Assembly (NCBI RefSeq): GCF_014467055.1
Contig: NZ_CP060696.1
Span: 682,001-746,000 of the forward strand
DNA length: 64,000 bases
Direction: 5' to 3'
From: Caproicibacterium amylolyticum
Lineage (GTDB): Bacteria > Bacillota > Clostridia > Oscillospirales > Acutalibacteraceae
Shown here: one piece after another, positions 10,197 to 18,596 of the stretch
Numbering within the stretch: position 1 is the first letter of the stretch
Layout of the letters: each line of letters begins with the position of its first letter
Position numbers and translations under genes: made by a program
Notes under the pieces: generated by a model
Database searches by the model: none
Seen by the model: the letters and a program-made list of their open reading frames with translations, nothing else
Told to the model about the DNA's origin: nothing

Positions 10197-10658
10197 ATGG
10201 TCAGTTCATCTGTTGTAGTTGAAAAAGAGGAAACGGCGCGGCTGCTGAACAGGCTGCTGAAGGACTGCGGGCGGGAACATCTGCGCGCAGTGCTGCCGGG
10301 CAGAGAAAAAGAAAAGGAACTGCTGCTGGTGAGCAGCGCTGCCATGCTGCAGTATGCAGAGGGCTTTTCCAAATGCCTTGCAGAGTATTCTCTGCACGAA
10401 GACCCGCGGCTTGTCGGCAAGCAGCTGACAACCTATTCTCTGAAAGAAGAAGCTGCCGATTACACGGCGTGCGGTCTGCATACAACTGCTGAAGGTTTTT
10501 CTGCGTTTGAAATCGTTGGTGTTGGCTGCATCGGCCGGGTACGGCTGCGCAGCCTGCCGCAGGGCGGTGAAGAAACGATTTTAATGGCTGCTTCGGCGGC
10601 AGTGGTGTGTGGGGCGCCGTTCGCGCAGGTGCTGGCTTCTTTGCAGCAGATGTTTTGA
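10197..10658 (+). CDS. MurE/MurF-like fragment lacking the ATP-binding half
   Basis: 153 residues (163 if ATG 10167 is used). The second half resembles the end of the central domain of a Mur ligase: TTYSLKEEAADYTACGL, then SAFEIVGVGCIGRVRL, then a helix ILMAASAAVVCGAPFAQVLASLQQ, matching the MurE order TYG-ADY-A-NI, F-IV-G--V-L, NA-AA-A---G-P---I---L. The GTxGKT nucleotide loop and the whole C-terminal domain are missing, and the LPGRHN-type segment is degenerate (LPQGGEE). It lies between the PBP and mraY, where murE and murF normally stand. Start 10197 has AGAGAGG 11 bases upstream. It may be a decayed remnant or a repurposed small protein. Similarity judged by eye. Confidence 0.55.
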   Translation: MVSSSVVVEKEETARLLNRLLKDCGREHLRAVLPGREKEKELLLVSSAAMLQYAEGFSKCLAEYSLHEDPRLVGKQLTTYSLKEEAADYTACGLHTTAEGFSAFEIVGVGCIGRVRLRSLPQGGEETILMAASAAVVCGAPFAQVLASLQQMF

Positions 10659-10687
10659 ACAGATGAAACTCAATTTCAAAACAAATT

Positions 10688-10715
10688 TTGCCGTTTGCAG
10701 GATTTGTGCTATAAT
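10688..10715 (+). promoter_or_regulatory. Promoter upstream of mraY
   Basis: TTGCCG (10688-10693), 16 bases, TATAAT (10710-10715), followed by a leader of about 90 bases with a CCGCCGGC palindrome. It indicates that mraY and downstream genes have their own promoter, separate from mraZ. Confidence 0.75.
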
Positions 10716-10813
10716 ACGAAAGTTAAGGAAGCCGCCGGCTGTACAAAAGCGCAACAGCGGTGATTCTTTAAGCTGGGGGCATCGTGCTCCAAATCGGAGG
10801 GTGAAAGAGAGTA

Positions 10814-11827
10814 ATGGACGTTTTATCAATTATTTTGGCGGCAGTAATTGCCTTTGCAGTCACCGCACTGCTTGGTAAATGGATGGTGCCGTTTCTGCAC
10901 AAAATCAATTTTGGGCAGACGATACGTGAAGTAGGGCCGAAGTGGCACCAAAAAAAGAACGGTACACCAACTATGGGTGGATTCATGTTCATTGTTGGCA
11001 TTCTGGTGGCACTGGCGGCGTGCATTCCAATGCTTTTGAAAAACGGGAAAACGTTAAGCGATGACATGGTCGGTACACGTGTGATCGGTGGTTATCTAAT
11101 GGCACTTGCTTTTGGCGGCATTGGCTTTATTGATGACTATATTAAAGTTGTTAAGAAGCGTAACCTTGGATTGACGGTTGTGCAGAAGCTGGCACTGCAG
11201 TGTGTGGCTGCGGGCGGTTATTTGTTTGCAATGAAGCTTGCAGGCGCAACTTCCGTAACGATGATCCCATTTGTTGGGCCAGTCGATTTTGGCATCTGGT
11301 TCTGGATTGTTGCGTTCCTTGGGATTATCGGAATGGTGAACGCCGTTAACTTTACGGACGGCATTGACGGCCTGAATGGTTCTGTTACTTTCTTTGTTTC
11401 TGTATTTTTCATGATTATTGCAGGCATGCTGAAATCCTCCGGCATGGGCATCCTTGCATCTGCCTGTGCGGGCGGCTGTCTCGGCTTTCTCATCTGGAAC
11501 TTTAACCCTGCGAAAGTCTTCATGGGGGACACCGGCTCGCTGTTTTTGGGCGGTATGGTGTGTGCCATGGGCTTTGGCCTGAACATCCCGATTTTGATTC
11601 TGCTCATGGGCATTATCTATATCATTGAAATTCTTTCAGTTGTGCTGCAGGTAACGTACTTCAAGGCAACACACGGCAAGCGTTTGTTTAAAATGACGCC
11701 GATTCACCACAGCTTTGAAATGAGCGGCTGGAGTGAAGTGAAAATCTGCGCGGTGTTCAGCGCAGTGACTGCCGTGGCGGGCGTAGTGTCCGTTTTCCTT
11801 GCAATGACCGCTTACGGAATTGTGTAA
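10814..11827 (+). CDS. mraY: Phospho-N-acetylmuramoyl-pentapeptide transferase MraY
   Basis: Integral membrane enzyme that moves phospho-MurNAc-pentapeptide to undecaprenyl phosphate, making lipid I. 337 residues with about ten hydrophobic helices. Signature motifs: PKWHQKKNGTPTMGGFMF (about 41-57), GFIDDYIKV with paired catalytic Asp, NFTDGIDGLNG, GDTGSLFLGG and the cytoplasmic TPIHHSFE histidine motif near the end. ATG 10814 follows GGAGGG at 10796-10801. The GTACACC segment and the order mraY-ftsW-murG fit the dcw cluster, but murD, usually next, is absent. Confidence 0.97.
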   Translation: MDVLSIILAAVIAFAVTALLGKWMVPFLHKINFGQTIREVGPKWHQKKNGTPTMGGFMFIVGILVALAACIPMLLKNGKTLSDDMVGTRVIGGYLMALAFGGIGFIDDYIKVVKKRNLGLTVVQKLALQCVAAGGYLFAMKLAGATSVTMIPFVGPVDFGIWFWIVAFLGIIGMVNAVNFTDGIDGLNGSVTFFVSVFFMIIAGMLKSSGMGILASACAGGCLGFLIWNFNPAKVFMGDTGSLFLGGMVCAMGFGLNIPILILLMGIIYIIEILSVVLQVTYFKATHGKRLFKMTPIHHSFEMSGWSEVKICAVFSAVTAVAGVVSVFLAMTAYGIV

Positions 11828-11881
11828 GGGCAGTCCGTAAAATTTCAGAATTTTAAATTCAAACCGGAAAGGGGAAAGAGC

Positions 11882-13162
11882 ATGGCAAGTTACAGCAGAG
11901 GTGCGGCGCAGCCGCAGCGCAGGCCAAGTCCTGCACTGCAGCGCCCCGCTGCCGCACAGCCTGCAAAGGCGGTACCGCACGGGGCCGATAACCTGCGCGG
12001 TAAATGGAAAAGTAAACTGAAGCTGCTTTCTGCCCGTTCCGGCATGGACTTGACCTTTTTCTTTCTGGTGCTGCTTTTGGTTGCCTTGGGTCTTGTCATG
12101 GTCTTTTCCGCAAGCTACGCAAACTCCAGCTACCGCTTTGGTACACCATATCTGTTTGTGAAGAATCAGGCAGAGTACGCAGTTATCGGCATTATCCTGA
12201 TGATTGCCATCTCCTATTTTGATTATCACCATCTGCATAAGCTGGCGCTGCCAATTTATGTTATTACGGTCATTTTGCTGGGCATTACTGTGGTGGCAAA
12301 GAATTCCCCGCTGGTAAGGCCGACAAATGGTGCTTACCGCTGGATTACGCTGGGCAGTTTTCAGTTCCAGCCCTCGGAAATTGCAAAGTTTGCGCTGATT
12401 CTGGTGTTTGCACATTTACTGGCCAATGCAGACGGTGACAAAAAAGATGCCAGAAGCAAACGTTTTCGCATTTTAACCTACATTGGCGCCATCGGTATTA
12501 TTTGTGCGCTAGTTATTGCGGAAAAGCATATGTCCGCAACGATTATTCTGGTGCTGCTGGCGGCGGTCATGCTGTTTGTGGGCGGCCTGCCTGCAAAGTG
12601 GTTCGTAATTGGCGGCGGTGTGGTGGCGGCGGCGCTGGTTGGGGTTGCAAATCTGCCTTTTTATCAGCACGTTTCTACACGAATGACAATCTGGAAAAAC
12701 CCGTGGGACCCGTCCCTTTCTTCAAATGACGCATGGCAGACGCAGCAGTCCCTGTATGCGATCGGTTCCGGGCGGCTGCTTGGGCTGGGTTTGGGCAAGA
12801 GCCGGCAAAAATATTTGTATTTGCCGGAGCCACAGAATGACTTCATCTTTTCCATTGTCTGTGAGGAACTCGGCTTTGTCGGTGCGCTGCTGATTATCAT
12901 TTTGTTTGCGGTGCTCATTTGGCGGGGAGTTATGATTTCCCTGCGGGCAAAGGACAAATTCGGTATGCTGCTGGGAGTTGGCCTGACCATGCAGGTGGGC
13001 ATCCAAGTGGTTTTGAACATTGCAGTTGTAACAAATACAATTCCGAACACGGGTGTCAGCCTGCCGTTTTTCAGCTACGGCGGTACTTCGCTGGTTATGC
13101 TGCTGGCACAAATGGGGCTTGTGCTTTCCATATCACGAACATCCAGTATTGAAAAATCATAG
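11882..13162 (+). CDS. ftsW: FtsW/SpoVE lipid II polymerase
   Basis: SEDS-family glycosyltransferase that polymerises peptidoglycan at the septum, working with the class B PBP. 426 residues. An unusual Pro/Ala/Arg-rich cytoplasmic N-terminus of about 55 residues precedes ten or so membrane helices. Family motifs include VFSASYA, RPTNGAYRWITLGSFQFQPSEIAKFALILVFAHLLA and NTGVSLPFFSYGGTSLVMLL, and the conserved SEDS aspartate region QNDFIFSIVCEELGFVG is present. RBS AAAGGGGAAAG before ATG 11882. RodA is the alternative; position in the dcw cluster favours FtsW/SpoVE. Confidence 0.93.
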   Translation: MASYSRGAAQPQRRPSPALQRPAAAQPAKAVPHGADNLRGKWKSKLKLLSARSGMDLTFFFLVLLLVALGLVMVFSASYANSSYRFGTPYLFVKNQAEYAVIGIILMIAISYFDYHHLHKLALPIYVITVILLGITVVAKNSPLVRPTNGAYRWITLGSFQFQPSEIAKFALILVFAHLLANADGDKKDARSKRFRILTYIGAIGIICALVIAEKHMSATIILVLLAAVMLFVGGLPAKWFVIGGGVVAAALVGVANLPFYQHVSTRMTIWKNPWDPSLSSNDAWQTQQSLYAIGSGRLLGLGLGKSRQKYLYLPEPQNDFIFSIVCEELGFVGALLIIILFAVLIWRGVMISLRAKDKFGMLLGVGLTMQVGIQVVLNIAVVTNTIPNTGVSLPFFSYGGTSLVMLLAQMGLVLSISRTSSIEKS

Positions 13163-13167
13163 CGGAA

Positions 13168-13207
13168 GCAAAACGGCAAAGGCGCAAACGGTGCTTTTGC
13201 TTTTTGT
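13168..13207 (+). terminator. Weak hairpin between ftsW and murG
   Basis: GCAAAGGCGC-AAAC-GGTGCTTTTGC followed by a T-rich run. The stem uses several G-U pairs, so it would be a partial terminator at most. Confidence 0.4.
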
Positions 13208-13247
13208 TGTGTCTGCTGATTTCCATTAACAAAGGGGCAGTGACTGT

Positions 13248-14378
13248 ATGAAAATTTTGTTTGCCGGCGGCGGTACCGCTGGGCACATCAATCCGGCGCT
13301 GGCGATTGCCGGTTATGTGAAGGAACAGGAGCCGGATGCGCAGATTTTGTATATTGGTGCAAAGGGCGGTATGGAGGAACGATTGGTGCCGCAGGCCGGA
13401 TTTGATTTTCAAAGCATTACCATTTCTGGCTTTCAGCGCAAACCCAGTCTGCAGAATCTAAAAAAGAATGTAAAAACGATTGCGCATCTGTTTACTTCCA
13501 CCGCGGAGTCGAAAAAAATTTTGCAGGAGTTTAAACCGGATATCTGTGTCGGTACGGGCGGATATGTTTCAGGGCCGGTTATCCGCGAAGCGATGAAGCT
13601 GCACATTCCCGCAGTGATTCATGAGCAGAACGCTTTTCCGGGTGTTACCAACAAGGCGCTCAGCAAAAACGCTGACCGCGTAATGCTTGCCAATGCGGAC
13701 GCGGAAAAATTTATGGCGAAAAACGCGCGCTGCATCTTGACCGGCAACCCGGTACGCATGGCGGTTATCCGTGCCGACCGGCAGGCTGCCCGCCGTAAAC
13801 TTGGGCTGGACAGCCGCCCACTGATTCTTTCCTTCGGCGGCAGTCTGGGTGCACAGAAAATCAATGAAGCGGTACTGGATTTGATGCAGGAAACCGCAAA
13901 GACGGACAGTTTCCAGCATATCCATGCTTACGGGCAGTACGGCGGCTGGTTTCCAGAGAAGCTGAAGGAGTGCGGTGCTGACCCTGCTGACCATCCAAAC
14001 TTTGATATTCGGCCGTACATTGATGATATGCCGGACTGCCTTGCGGCGGCAGATTTGGTGATTTGCCGCGCGGGTGCCATTACATTGAGCGAGCTGCAGG
14101 CGAAGGGACGTGCCGCCCTAATCATCCCCAGCCCAAATGTCGCGGAAAATCACCAGTATTTCAACGCCATGAGCATGGTAAACCGCGGTGCTGCCGTCAT
14201 TTTGGAGGAGAAAGATCTTTCGGGTGCTGCGCTGATTCGTAAGGTCAAGGCGCTCTTTGAAAAGCGGGAAACCATACCTTCCCTTGCAGCCAACGCACAG
14301 AAAATGGCGATTCTCAACACAAACGAAAGAATATACAAAATTCTTCAGGAAGTGCTGCAGGAACGCCGCGCATACTAA
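13248..14378 (+). CDS. murG: UDP-GlcNAc:lipid I N-acetylglucosaminyltransferase MurG
   Basis: Adds GlcNAc to lipid I on the inner membrane face, completing lipid II. 376-residue GT-B fold. The N-terminal loop FAGGGTAGHINPALAIA (about 4-20) is diagnostic. Also present: GTGGYVSGPV, HEQNAFPGVTNK, the linker region SFGGSLGAQKINEAV, and the UDP-GlcNAc site CRAGAITLSELQAKGRAALIIPSPN..ENHQYFNA. ATG 13248, with weak AAAGGGGCAG upstream. Between ftsW and murA as in many Clostridia. Confidence 0.97.
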   Translation: MKILFAGGGTAGHINPALAIAGYVKEQEPDAQILYIGAKGGMEERLVPQAGFDFQSITISGFQRKPSLQNLKKNVKTIAHLFTSTAESKKILQEFKPDICVGTGGYVSGPVIREAMKLHIPAVIHEQNAFPGVTNKALSKNADRVMLANADAEKFMAKNARCILTGNPVRMAVIRADRQAARRKLGLDSRPLILSFGGSLGAQKINEAVLDLMQETAKTDSFQHIHAYGQYGGWFPEKLKECGADPADHPNFDIRPYIDDMPDCLAAADLVICRAGAITLSELQAKGRAALIIPSPNVAENHQYFNAMSMVNRGAAVILEEKDLSGAALIRKVKALFEKRETIPSLAANAQKMAILNTNERIYKILQEVLQERRAY

Positions 14379-14418
14379 CTCCGGTGTGAAGCAATTTTCT
14401 ATTTCAGATTCACCGAAT

Positions 14419-14460
14419 CCCCACCACTCTGCATAGTATGGCACAGACTATGTGGGGGTG
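14419..14460 (+). promoter_or_regulatory. Hairpin masking the murA ribosome site
   Basis: CCCCA (14419-14423) and CATAGT (14432-14437) can pair with ACTATG (14447-14452) and TGGGG (14453-14457). The right arm overlaps the only Shine-Dalgarno for murA, GGGGGTG at 14454-14460. A translational switch is possible; no ligand class recognised. Confidence 0.5.
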
Positions 14461-14465
14461 TTAAA

Positions 14466-15734
14466 ATGTCAAGATTACGCATCAGCGGCCCTTGCAGGCT
14501 GCGCGGCGAGCTGCAGGTCCACGGCGCAAAAAACAGCGCTTTGCCCCTGCTGGCGGCGTCACTGCTGTGTACTTCGCCCTGTGTGCTGCAAAACTGCCCG
14601 CATCTTTCAGATGTGGACACAGCGGTAACGATCCTGCGGGAGCTGGGCTGCCGTGCTTCGTTTGAGGACGGCGTTGTTGCAGTGGATCCGCGCCCCGCGT
14701 CTGCTTGTGCAATTCCGGATGTTCTTATGCGCGAAATGCGCTCCTCTATTATTTTTTTGGGTGCCATCATCGGGCGCGCAGGGGAGGCTTCGCTTAGCTT
14801 TCCGGGCGGATGCGAGCTTGGCCCGCGCCCAATCGACCTGCATTTGCAGGCACTGCGCAGGCTGGGGGTGAACATTGCAGAAAATCATGGCCGCCTGACC
14901 TGTACTGCTCCAAACGGGCTGCAGGGGGCGGACATCACTTTAGCGTTTCCAAGTGTCGGTGCAACCGAGAACATACTTATTGCGGCTTCTGTTGCACGAG
15001 GGACCACGGTGCTGGAAAATGCCGCACGAGAGCCGGAGATTGAGGACTTAGCAGGTTTCTTAAATGCCTGTGGTGCACGGATTGTTGGGGCTGGAACCGG
15101 CACGGTGTGCATCGAAGGTGTGCCAAAACTCAGCGGTTGTACCTATCGGGTAATACCCGATCGAATAGCAGCGGCCACTTACTTGGCTGCTGCTGCTGCC
15201 ACCGGAAGCCGCCTGACTTTGCTGGACGTTGTGCCGCGTCATCTGCTGCCCGTACTGCCTGTCTTTGAGGAGGCCGGCTGCCGAATCCTGACGCAGGGCA
15301 GCACACTGTCTATCGTTCCGCCGAAAATGCTGAACCGCGTTCACAGCATCCGCACGATGCCGTACCCTGGCTTTCCAACGGATGCGCAGGCGCCGATTAT
15401 GGCGATGACAACGGTGGCGCACGGTACCAGCATTTTTGTAGAAAATATCTTTGAGGAGCGCTACAAGCATGTTGGGGAGCTGCTGCGTATGGGTGCGAAT
15501 ATCCGTGTGGATGGGCGCGTTGCAGTAGTGGAGGGGGTGCCGGGGCTTTCCGGCGCGCCGGTAGAGGCGGCTGATCTGCGCGGCGGTGCAGCGCTGGTAA
15601 TTGCCGGACTTGTTGCACAGGGGCAGACAGTTGTCAGTGGTGTGCATCACATAGACAGGGGCTATGAACGCATTGAGCAGGCACTGCAGGGGCTTGAGGC
15701 GGATGTGGAAAGGATTCCCGATACGGAGGATTGA
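14466..15734 (+). CDS. murA: UDP-N-acetylglucosamine 1-carboxyvinyltransferase MurA
   Basis: First committed step of peptidoglycan synthesis: adds enolpyruvate from PEP to UDP-GlcNAc; target of fosfomycin. 422 residues, EPSP-synthase fold. Lys22 in the HGAKNSALPLLAASLL motif matches the E. coli catalytic lysine, and Cys116 sits in the flexible loop (FPGGCELGPRPIDLHL), so fosfomycin sensitivity is expected on sequence. C-terminal region EDRYKH-like segment EERYKHVGELLRMGA and RGGAALVIAGL also fit. The translation start is overlapped by the hairpin at 14419-14457. It ends 3 bases before ftsQ. Confidence 0.96.
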   Translation: MSRLRISGPCRLRGELQVHGAKNSALPLLAASLLCTSPCVLQNCPHLSDVDTAVTILRELGCRASFEDGVVAVDPRPASACAIPDVLMREMRSSIIFLGAIIGRAGEASLSFPGGCELGPRPIDLHLQALRRLGVNIAENHGRLTCTAPNGLQGADITLAFPSVGATENILIAASVARGTTVLENAAREPEIEDLAGFLNACGARIVGAGTGTVCIEGVPKLSGCTYRVIPDRIAAATYLAAAAATGSRLTLLDVVPRHLLPVLPVFEEAGCRILTQGSTLSIVPPKMLNRVHSIRTMPYPGFPTDAQAPIMAMTTVAHGTSIFVENIFEERYKHVGELLRMGANIRVDGRVAVVEGVPGLSGAPVEAADLRGGAALVIAGLVAQGQTVVSGVHHIDRGYERIEQALQGLEADVERIPDTED

Positions 15735-15736
15735 GA

Positions 15737-16771
15737 ATGGAACGGAATACACAAAATCAAGGAGGACCCGGTCCGCGGCAGATGTCCGCCGGGCAGCGTC
15801 AGCGCGCCTATAACCGAGTGCGGCGCCGAAAAAGGATGCAGGTGCTGTTTTATATTGTGGTGTTTTTAATTGTAATTGCAACGGCAGTTGTGCTTTGCCT
15901 GACGGTACTATTTAAAATACAGTCAGTAGAGGTAGAAGGGAAAAGCAGATATTCGCAGCAGCAGATAACCAGTGCCTGCGGAATTTCAACCGGAGAAAAT
16001 CTTTTTTTGTCTGACGTTGGGGATGCAGCCGGAAAGATAAAGCAAGCCTGTCCCTATCTTGGTACGGTATCGGTTAGCCGCCGTCTGCCGGCGAAAATCT
16101 TGATTCAGGTGCAGGAAACATCCGTTGCCGGGGCAGTGGCCTGGAACAGCAAATATGTGTATTTGGATTCTTCGGGAAAAGTGTTGGAGATTTCTTCCGC
16201 GGCACCGGTCTCTGTGCCGACTGTAAAGGGACTGGACATAACGGCTGCAAAGGTGGGCAGCACAGTAATTTACAAAGATACAAAGAAGAGCACGTTGTTT
16301 CAGCAGATTGCACAGGCGGTGCAATCCGCGGGGTTCACTGGTGTAACCTCCATTAATGTGGCAGATGAATATAATTTGAGTGTGACCTGCAAAACAAAAT
16401 CTTCAAAGGTACTGACCATTCGGCTTGGCAATTCCACTTACCTTGAAAAAAAATTTCGCTTTGTCAAGGCGACGATTGACCAGCATCTTTCGGCAGAGCA
16501 GGGAACCTTTGACGTTTCCTCTGTTGGCAAGGAGAAATCCATTACCTGGTTCACGCCGGCATCTTCAGCAGTGTCTTCTGCGGCAAGCTCGGCAGCCTCC
16601 TCTGCGCAGAGCAGTGCTTCCCGCACGTCATCAGCTGAGAATGAAAGTACAGACAGTGCAGCCGCTGATACCGAAGGTACGGATAACGGCACTGCCGACG
16701 GCGGTGATCAGGATGACGGGGATACCGGCGGCAATCAAGGAGGAGATACAGCTCAAGACGGCGGCGAGTGA
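15737..16771 (+). CDS. ftsQ: FtsQ/DivIB-type cell division protein
   Basis: Bitopic division protein, 344 residues. A basic cytoplasmic N-terminus (RAYNRVRRRKRM) precedes one membrane helix (about 36-60), then a POTRA domain (IQSVEVEGKSRYSQQQITSACGISTGENLFL) and a beta domain (VSRRLPAKILIQVQETSVAGAV). The last 70 residues are low complexity: a Ser/Ala run, then Asp/Gly/Thr-rich and acidic, presumably disordered outside the cell. ATG 15737 is 6 bases after GGAGGA; a TTG at 15731 overlaps the murA stop but would bury the ribosome site. Typical position before ftsZ; ftsA is missing. Confidence 0.88.
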   Translation: MERNTQNQGGPGPRQMSAGQRQRAYNRVRRRKRMQVLFYIVVFLIVIATAVVLCLTVLFKIQSVEVEGKSRYSQQQITSACGISTGENLFLSDVGDAAGKIKQACPYLGTVSVSRRLPAKILIQVQETSVAGAVAWNSKYVYLDSSGKVLEISSAAPVSVPTVKGLDITAAKVGSTVIYKDTKKSTLFQQIAQAVQSAGFTGVTSINVADEYNLSVTCKTKSSKVLTIRLGNSTYLEKKFRFVKATIDQHLSAEQGTFDVSSVGKEKSITWFTPASSAVSSAASSAASSAQSSASRTSSAENESTDSAAADTEGTDNGTADGGDQDDGDTGGNQGGDTAQDGGE

Positions 16772-16883
16772 ATTTTTTCTGTCTAAAACAAGGGAAACGG
16801 CCCGCAGAACCTGAAGAATTGAATTTTTGCAGCTTTTCTGTTTCCACAGATTTGGGAAAAGAACGGGAAAGCGAAAAAAATGA

Positions 16884-16912
16884 TTGAAATCAGACGCAAA
16901 ACGTGTTAAATT
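16884..16912 (+). promoter_or_regulatory. Promoter upstream of ftsZ
   Basis: TTGAAA (16884-16889), 17 bases, TAAATT (16907-16912). A second possible -10 (TATAGT, 16927-16932) lies further down. ftsZ thus probably has its own transcript with a leader near 80 bases. Confidence 0.65.
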
Positions 16913-17000
16913 AATGATATGATTGTGTATAGTAGATTCTAAACAGTGAGAACTCGTGCGGCCTTCGCTGCAGGATGTATAAATAAGGAGGAAACGGCAA

Positions 17001-18167
17001 ATGCCTTTCGAAATTGACAACGACTTCGAGAACATTGTTCAGATAAAAGTGATCGGCGTTGGCGGCGGCGGCGGCAATGCAATCGACCGCATGGTAACAA
17101 TGGGTGTTCAGGGAGTTGAATTTATCAGCGTCAATACTGATAAACAGGCTCTGTACCGCTCCAAGGCAACACAGAAGATACAGATCGGTGAAAAGGTTAC
17201 CCACGGCAAGGGTGCCGGCAGCAAGCCGGAAATGGGCGGCAAAGCGGCAGACGAAAGCCGCGAAGCCATCACAGAGGCCGTGCGGGGCAGTGATATGGTG
17301 TTCATTACCGCTGGCATGGGCGGCGGCACCGGCACCGGTGCTGCACCCGTAGTTGCGGAAATTGCCCGTGACCTTGGCATCCTGACAGTCGGTATTGTAA
17401 CAAAACCGTTTGGTTTTGAGGGCCGCCGCCGTATGGAGCAGGCAGAGGCTGGTATTGCCCAGCTGCGCGAGCATGTCGATTCCCTGGTGGTTATTCCTAA
17501 TGAGCGCTTGAAGCTTGTTTCTGAGCAGCGCATTACCCTGCTGAATGCATTCTCCGTTGCGGATGATGTGCTGCGTCAGGGCGTACAGAGCATTTCTGAC
17601 CTGATTAAGCTGCCTGGCTTGGTCAACTTGGACTTTGCCGATGTTACAGCAGTCATGAAGGACGCAGGCTATGCACACATGGGCGTTGGCCGCGCTTCCG
17701 GTAAAGACAAGGCAGAGGCCGCCGCAAATATGGCGATTTCCAGCCCGCTCTTAGAAACCAGCATCAGCGGAGCGAAGGGTGTTATCATCAACATCACTTC
17801 TTCGCCGGATATTGGTTTGGATGAAATTGAAACTGCTTCTACCATGATCAGCGAACAGGCCAGCGAGGATGCAAACATCATTTGGGGCGCTGCATTCGAT
17901 GAGAACATGGATGACGAAATGAGCGTTACCGTTATTGCAACTGGTTTTGCAACACATGACGGTTCTGAACCGGCTGAAGATATTTCTGCCGATACAGACA
18001 AAGTCCTGAATGGTACATTTGGCAGCACAACAAGTGCTCCCGCAAAGCCGAAGGTTTCTTCCACCGCACCTGCCGCAAAGGCGTCAGCCAGTGCAGCTCC
18101 GGCATCTGCTGACGATGAAGATGACACGTTTGTGGATATTATGTCCATTTTCAACCGCAACAAATAA
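17001..18167 (+). CDS. ftsZ: Cell division protein FtsZ
   Basis: Tubulin-like GTPase that forms the Z ring. 388 residues. [17 protein letters not shown] (about 14-30) binds GTP phosphates; the tubulin signature GGGTGTG is at 107-113; the T7 loop [17 protein letters not shown] supplies the catalytic aspartate. A variable Ser/Ala/Pro linker (about 330-370) follows. The extreme C-terminus is [15 protein letters not shown], in place of the usual DIPxFLR-type partner-binding peptide. AGGAGG precedes ATG 17001. Monocistronic: own promoter upstream and terminator at 18180-18214. Confidence 0.98.
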   Translation: MPFEIDNDFENIVQIKVIGVGGGGGNAIDRMVTMGVQGVEFISVNTDKQALYRSKATQKIQIGEKVTHGKGAGSKPEMGGKAADESREAITEAVRGSDMVFITAGMGGGTGTGAAPVVAEIARDLGILTVGIVTKPFGFEGRRRMEQAEAGIAQLREHVDSLVVIPNERLKLVSEQRITLLNAFSVADDVLRQGVQSISDLIKLPGLVNLDFADVTAVMKDAGYAHMGVGRASGKDKAEAAANMAISSPLLETSISGAKGVIINITSSPDIGLDEIETASTMISEQASEDANIIWGAAFDENMDDEMSVTVIATGFATHDGSEPAEDISADTDKVLNGTFGSTTSAPAKPKVSSTAPAAKASASAAPASADDEDDTFVDIMSIFNRNK

Positions 18168-18179
18168 TTTTGTTTTGAA

Positions 18180-18214
18180 AGGGCCGAAACCTGTTTGGGT
18201 TTTGGCTCTTTTTA
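18180..18214 (+). terminator. Terminator of ftsZ
   Basis: AGGGCCGAAACC-TGTTT-GGGTTTTGGCTCT stem with two G-U pairs, then T5. It starts 13 bases after the ftsZ stop. Confidence 0.8.
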
Positions 18215-18467
18215 CGTCCAAAAGCAATTTTTCAGACAATAGATATTATTGCGTCAAAGTGGGACATTTTGGAGTTTCTTTCTGTCGATGAAGCTTTTTG
18301 TGGGTGAAATCCGGTGAAATTCGGCTGTTTTTGCTTAAAATCTCCGTATATTGTCGAGAATCTGAAAATAGTGCGCAAAATATGCGGCTTTCGCTTGTAA
18401 TCGAATCCTTTTATTGTTATAATAATATTCGGCTGAAAGCCAAAACTGTTTTGCAGGAGGTGGCATT
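18215..18467. other. Intergenic region before corA, with promoter at 18395
   Basis: AT-rich and non-coding. It holds the strong promoter listed separately and little else. GGTGAAAT is repeated at 18303-18310 and 18313-18321 with one interruption, of unknown meaning. Confidence 0.4.
18395..18423 (+). promoter_or_regulatory. Sigma-A promoter of the leader ORF-corA unit
   Basis: TTGTAA (18395-18400), 17 bases, TATAAT (18418-18423). Start expected near 18430, about 38 bases before the leader ORF and 110 before corA. Confidence 0.85.
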
Positions 18468-18596
18468 GTGAAACCGGACCCTTATAGTGACAGTCCGCAA
18501 CCCAGCGGGGCTAACAAAAACAGAATAGGAGATGATACCAATGCTGTCTTACTACAAAACAGCCGGCGGCAGAATGCAGGAGCTTTCTGCCAGTGA
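18468..18596 (+). CDS. Leader ORF overlapping corA (42 codons)
   Basis: GTG start with a perfect AGGAGG (18455-18460) 7 bases upstream, better than the corA site. The peptide begins MKPDPYSDSPQPSG: three prolines and three acidic residues in the first eleven. It then runs through the corA ribosome site (18527-18531) and ends 55 bases inside corA in the +2 frame. In Salmonella MgtL, an acidic-proline N-terminus makes ribosomes abort at low Mg2+, which turns on a Mg2+ transporter. Here early abortion would leave the corA site free. Too short for family assignment; function is inference from layout and composition. Confidence 0.6.
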   Translation: MKPDPYSDSPQPSGANKNRIGDDTNAVLLQNSRRQNAGAFCQ

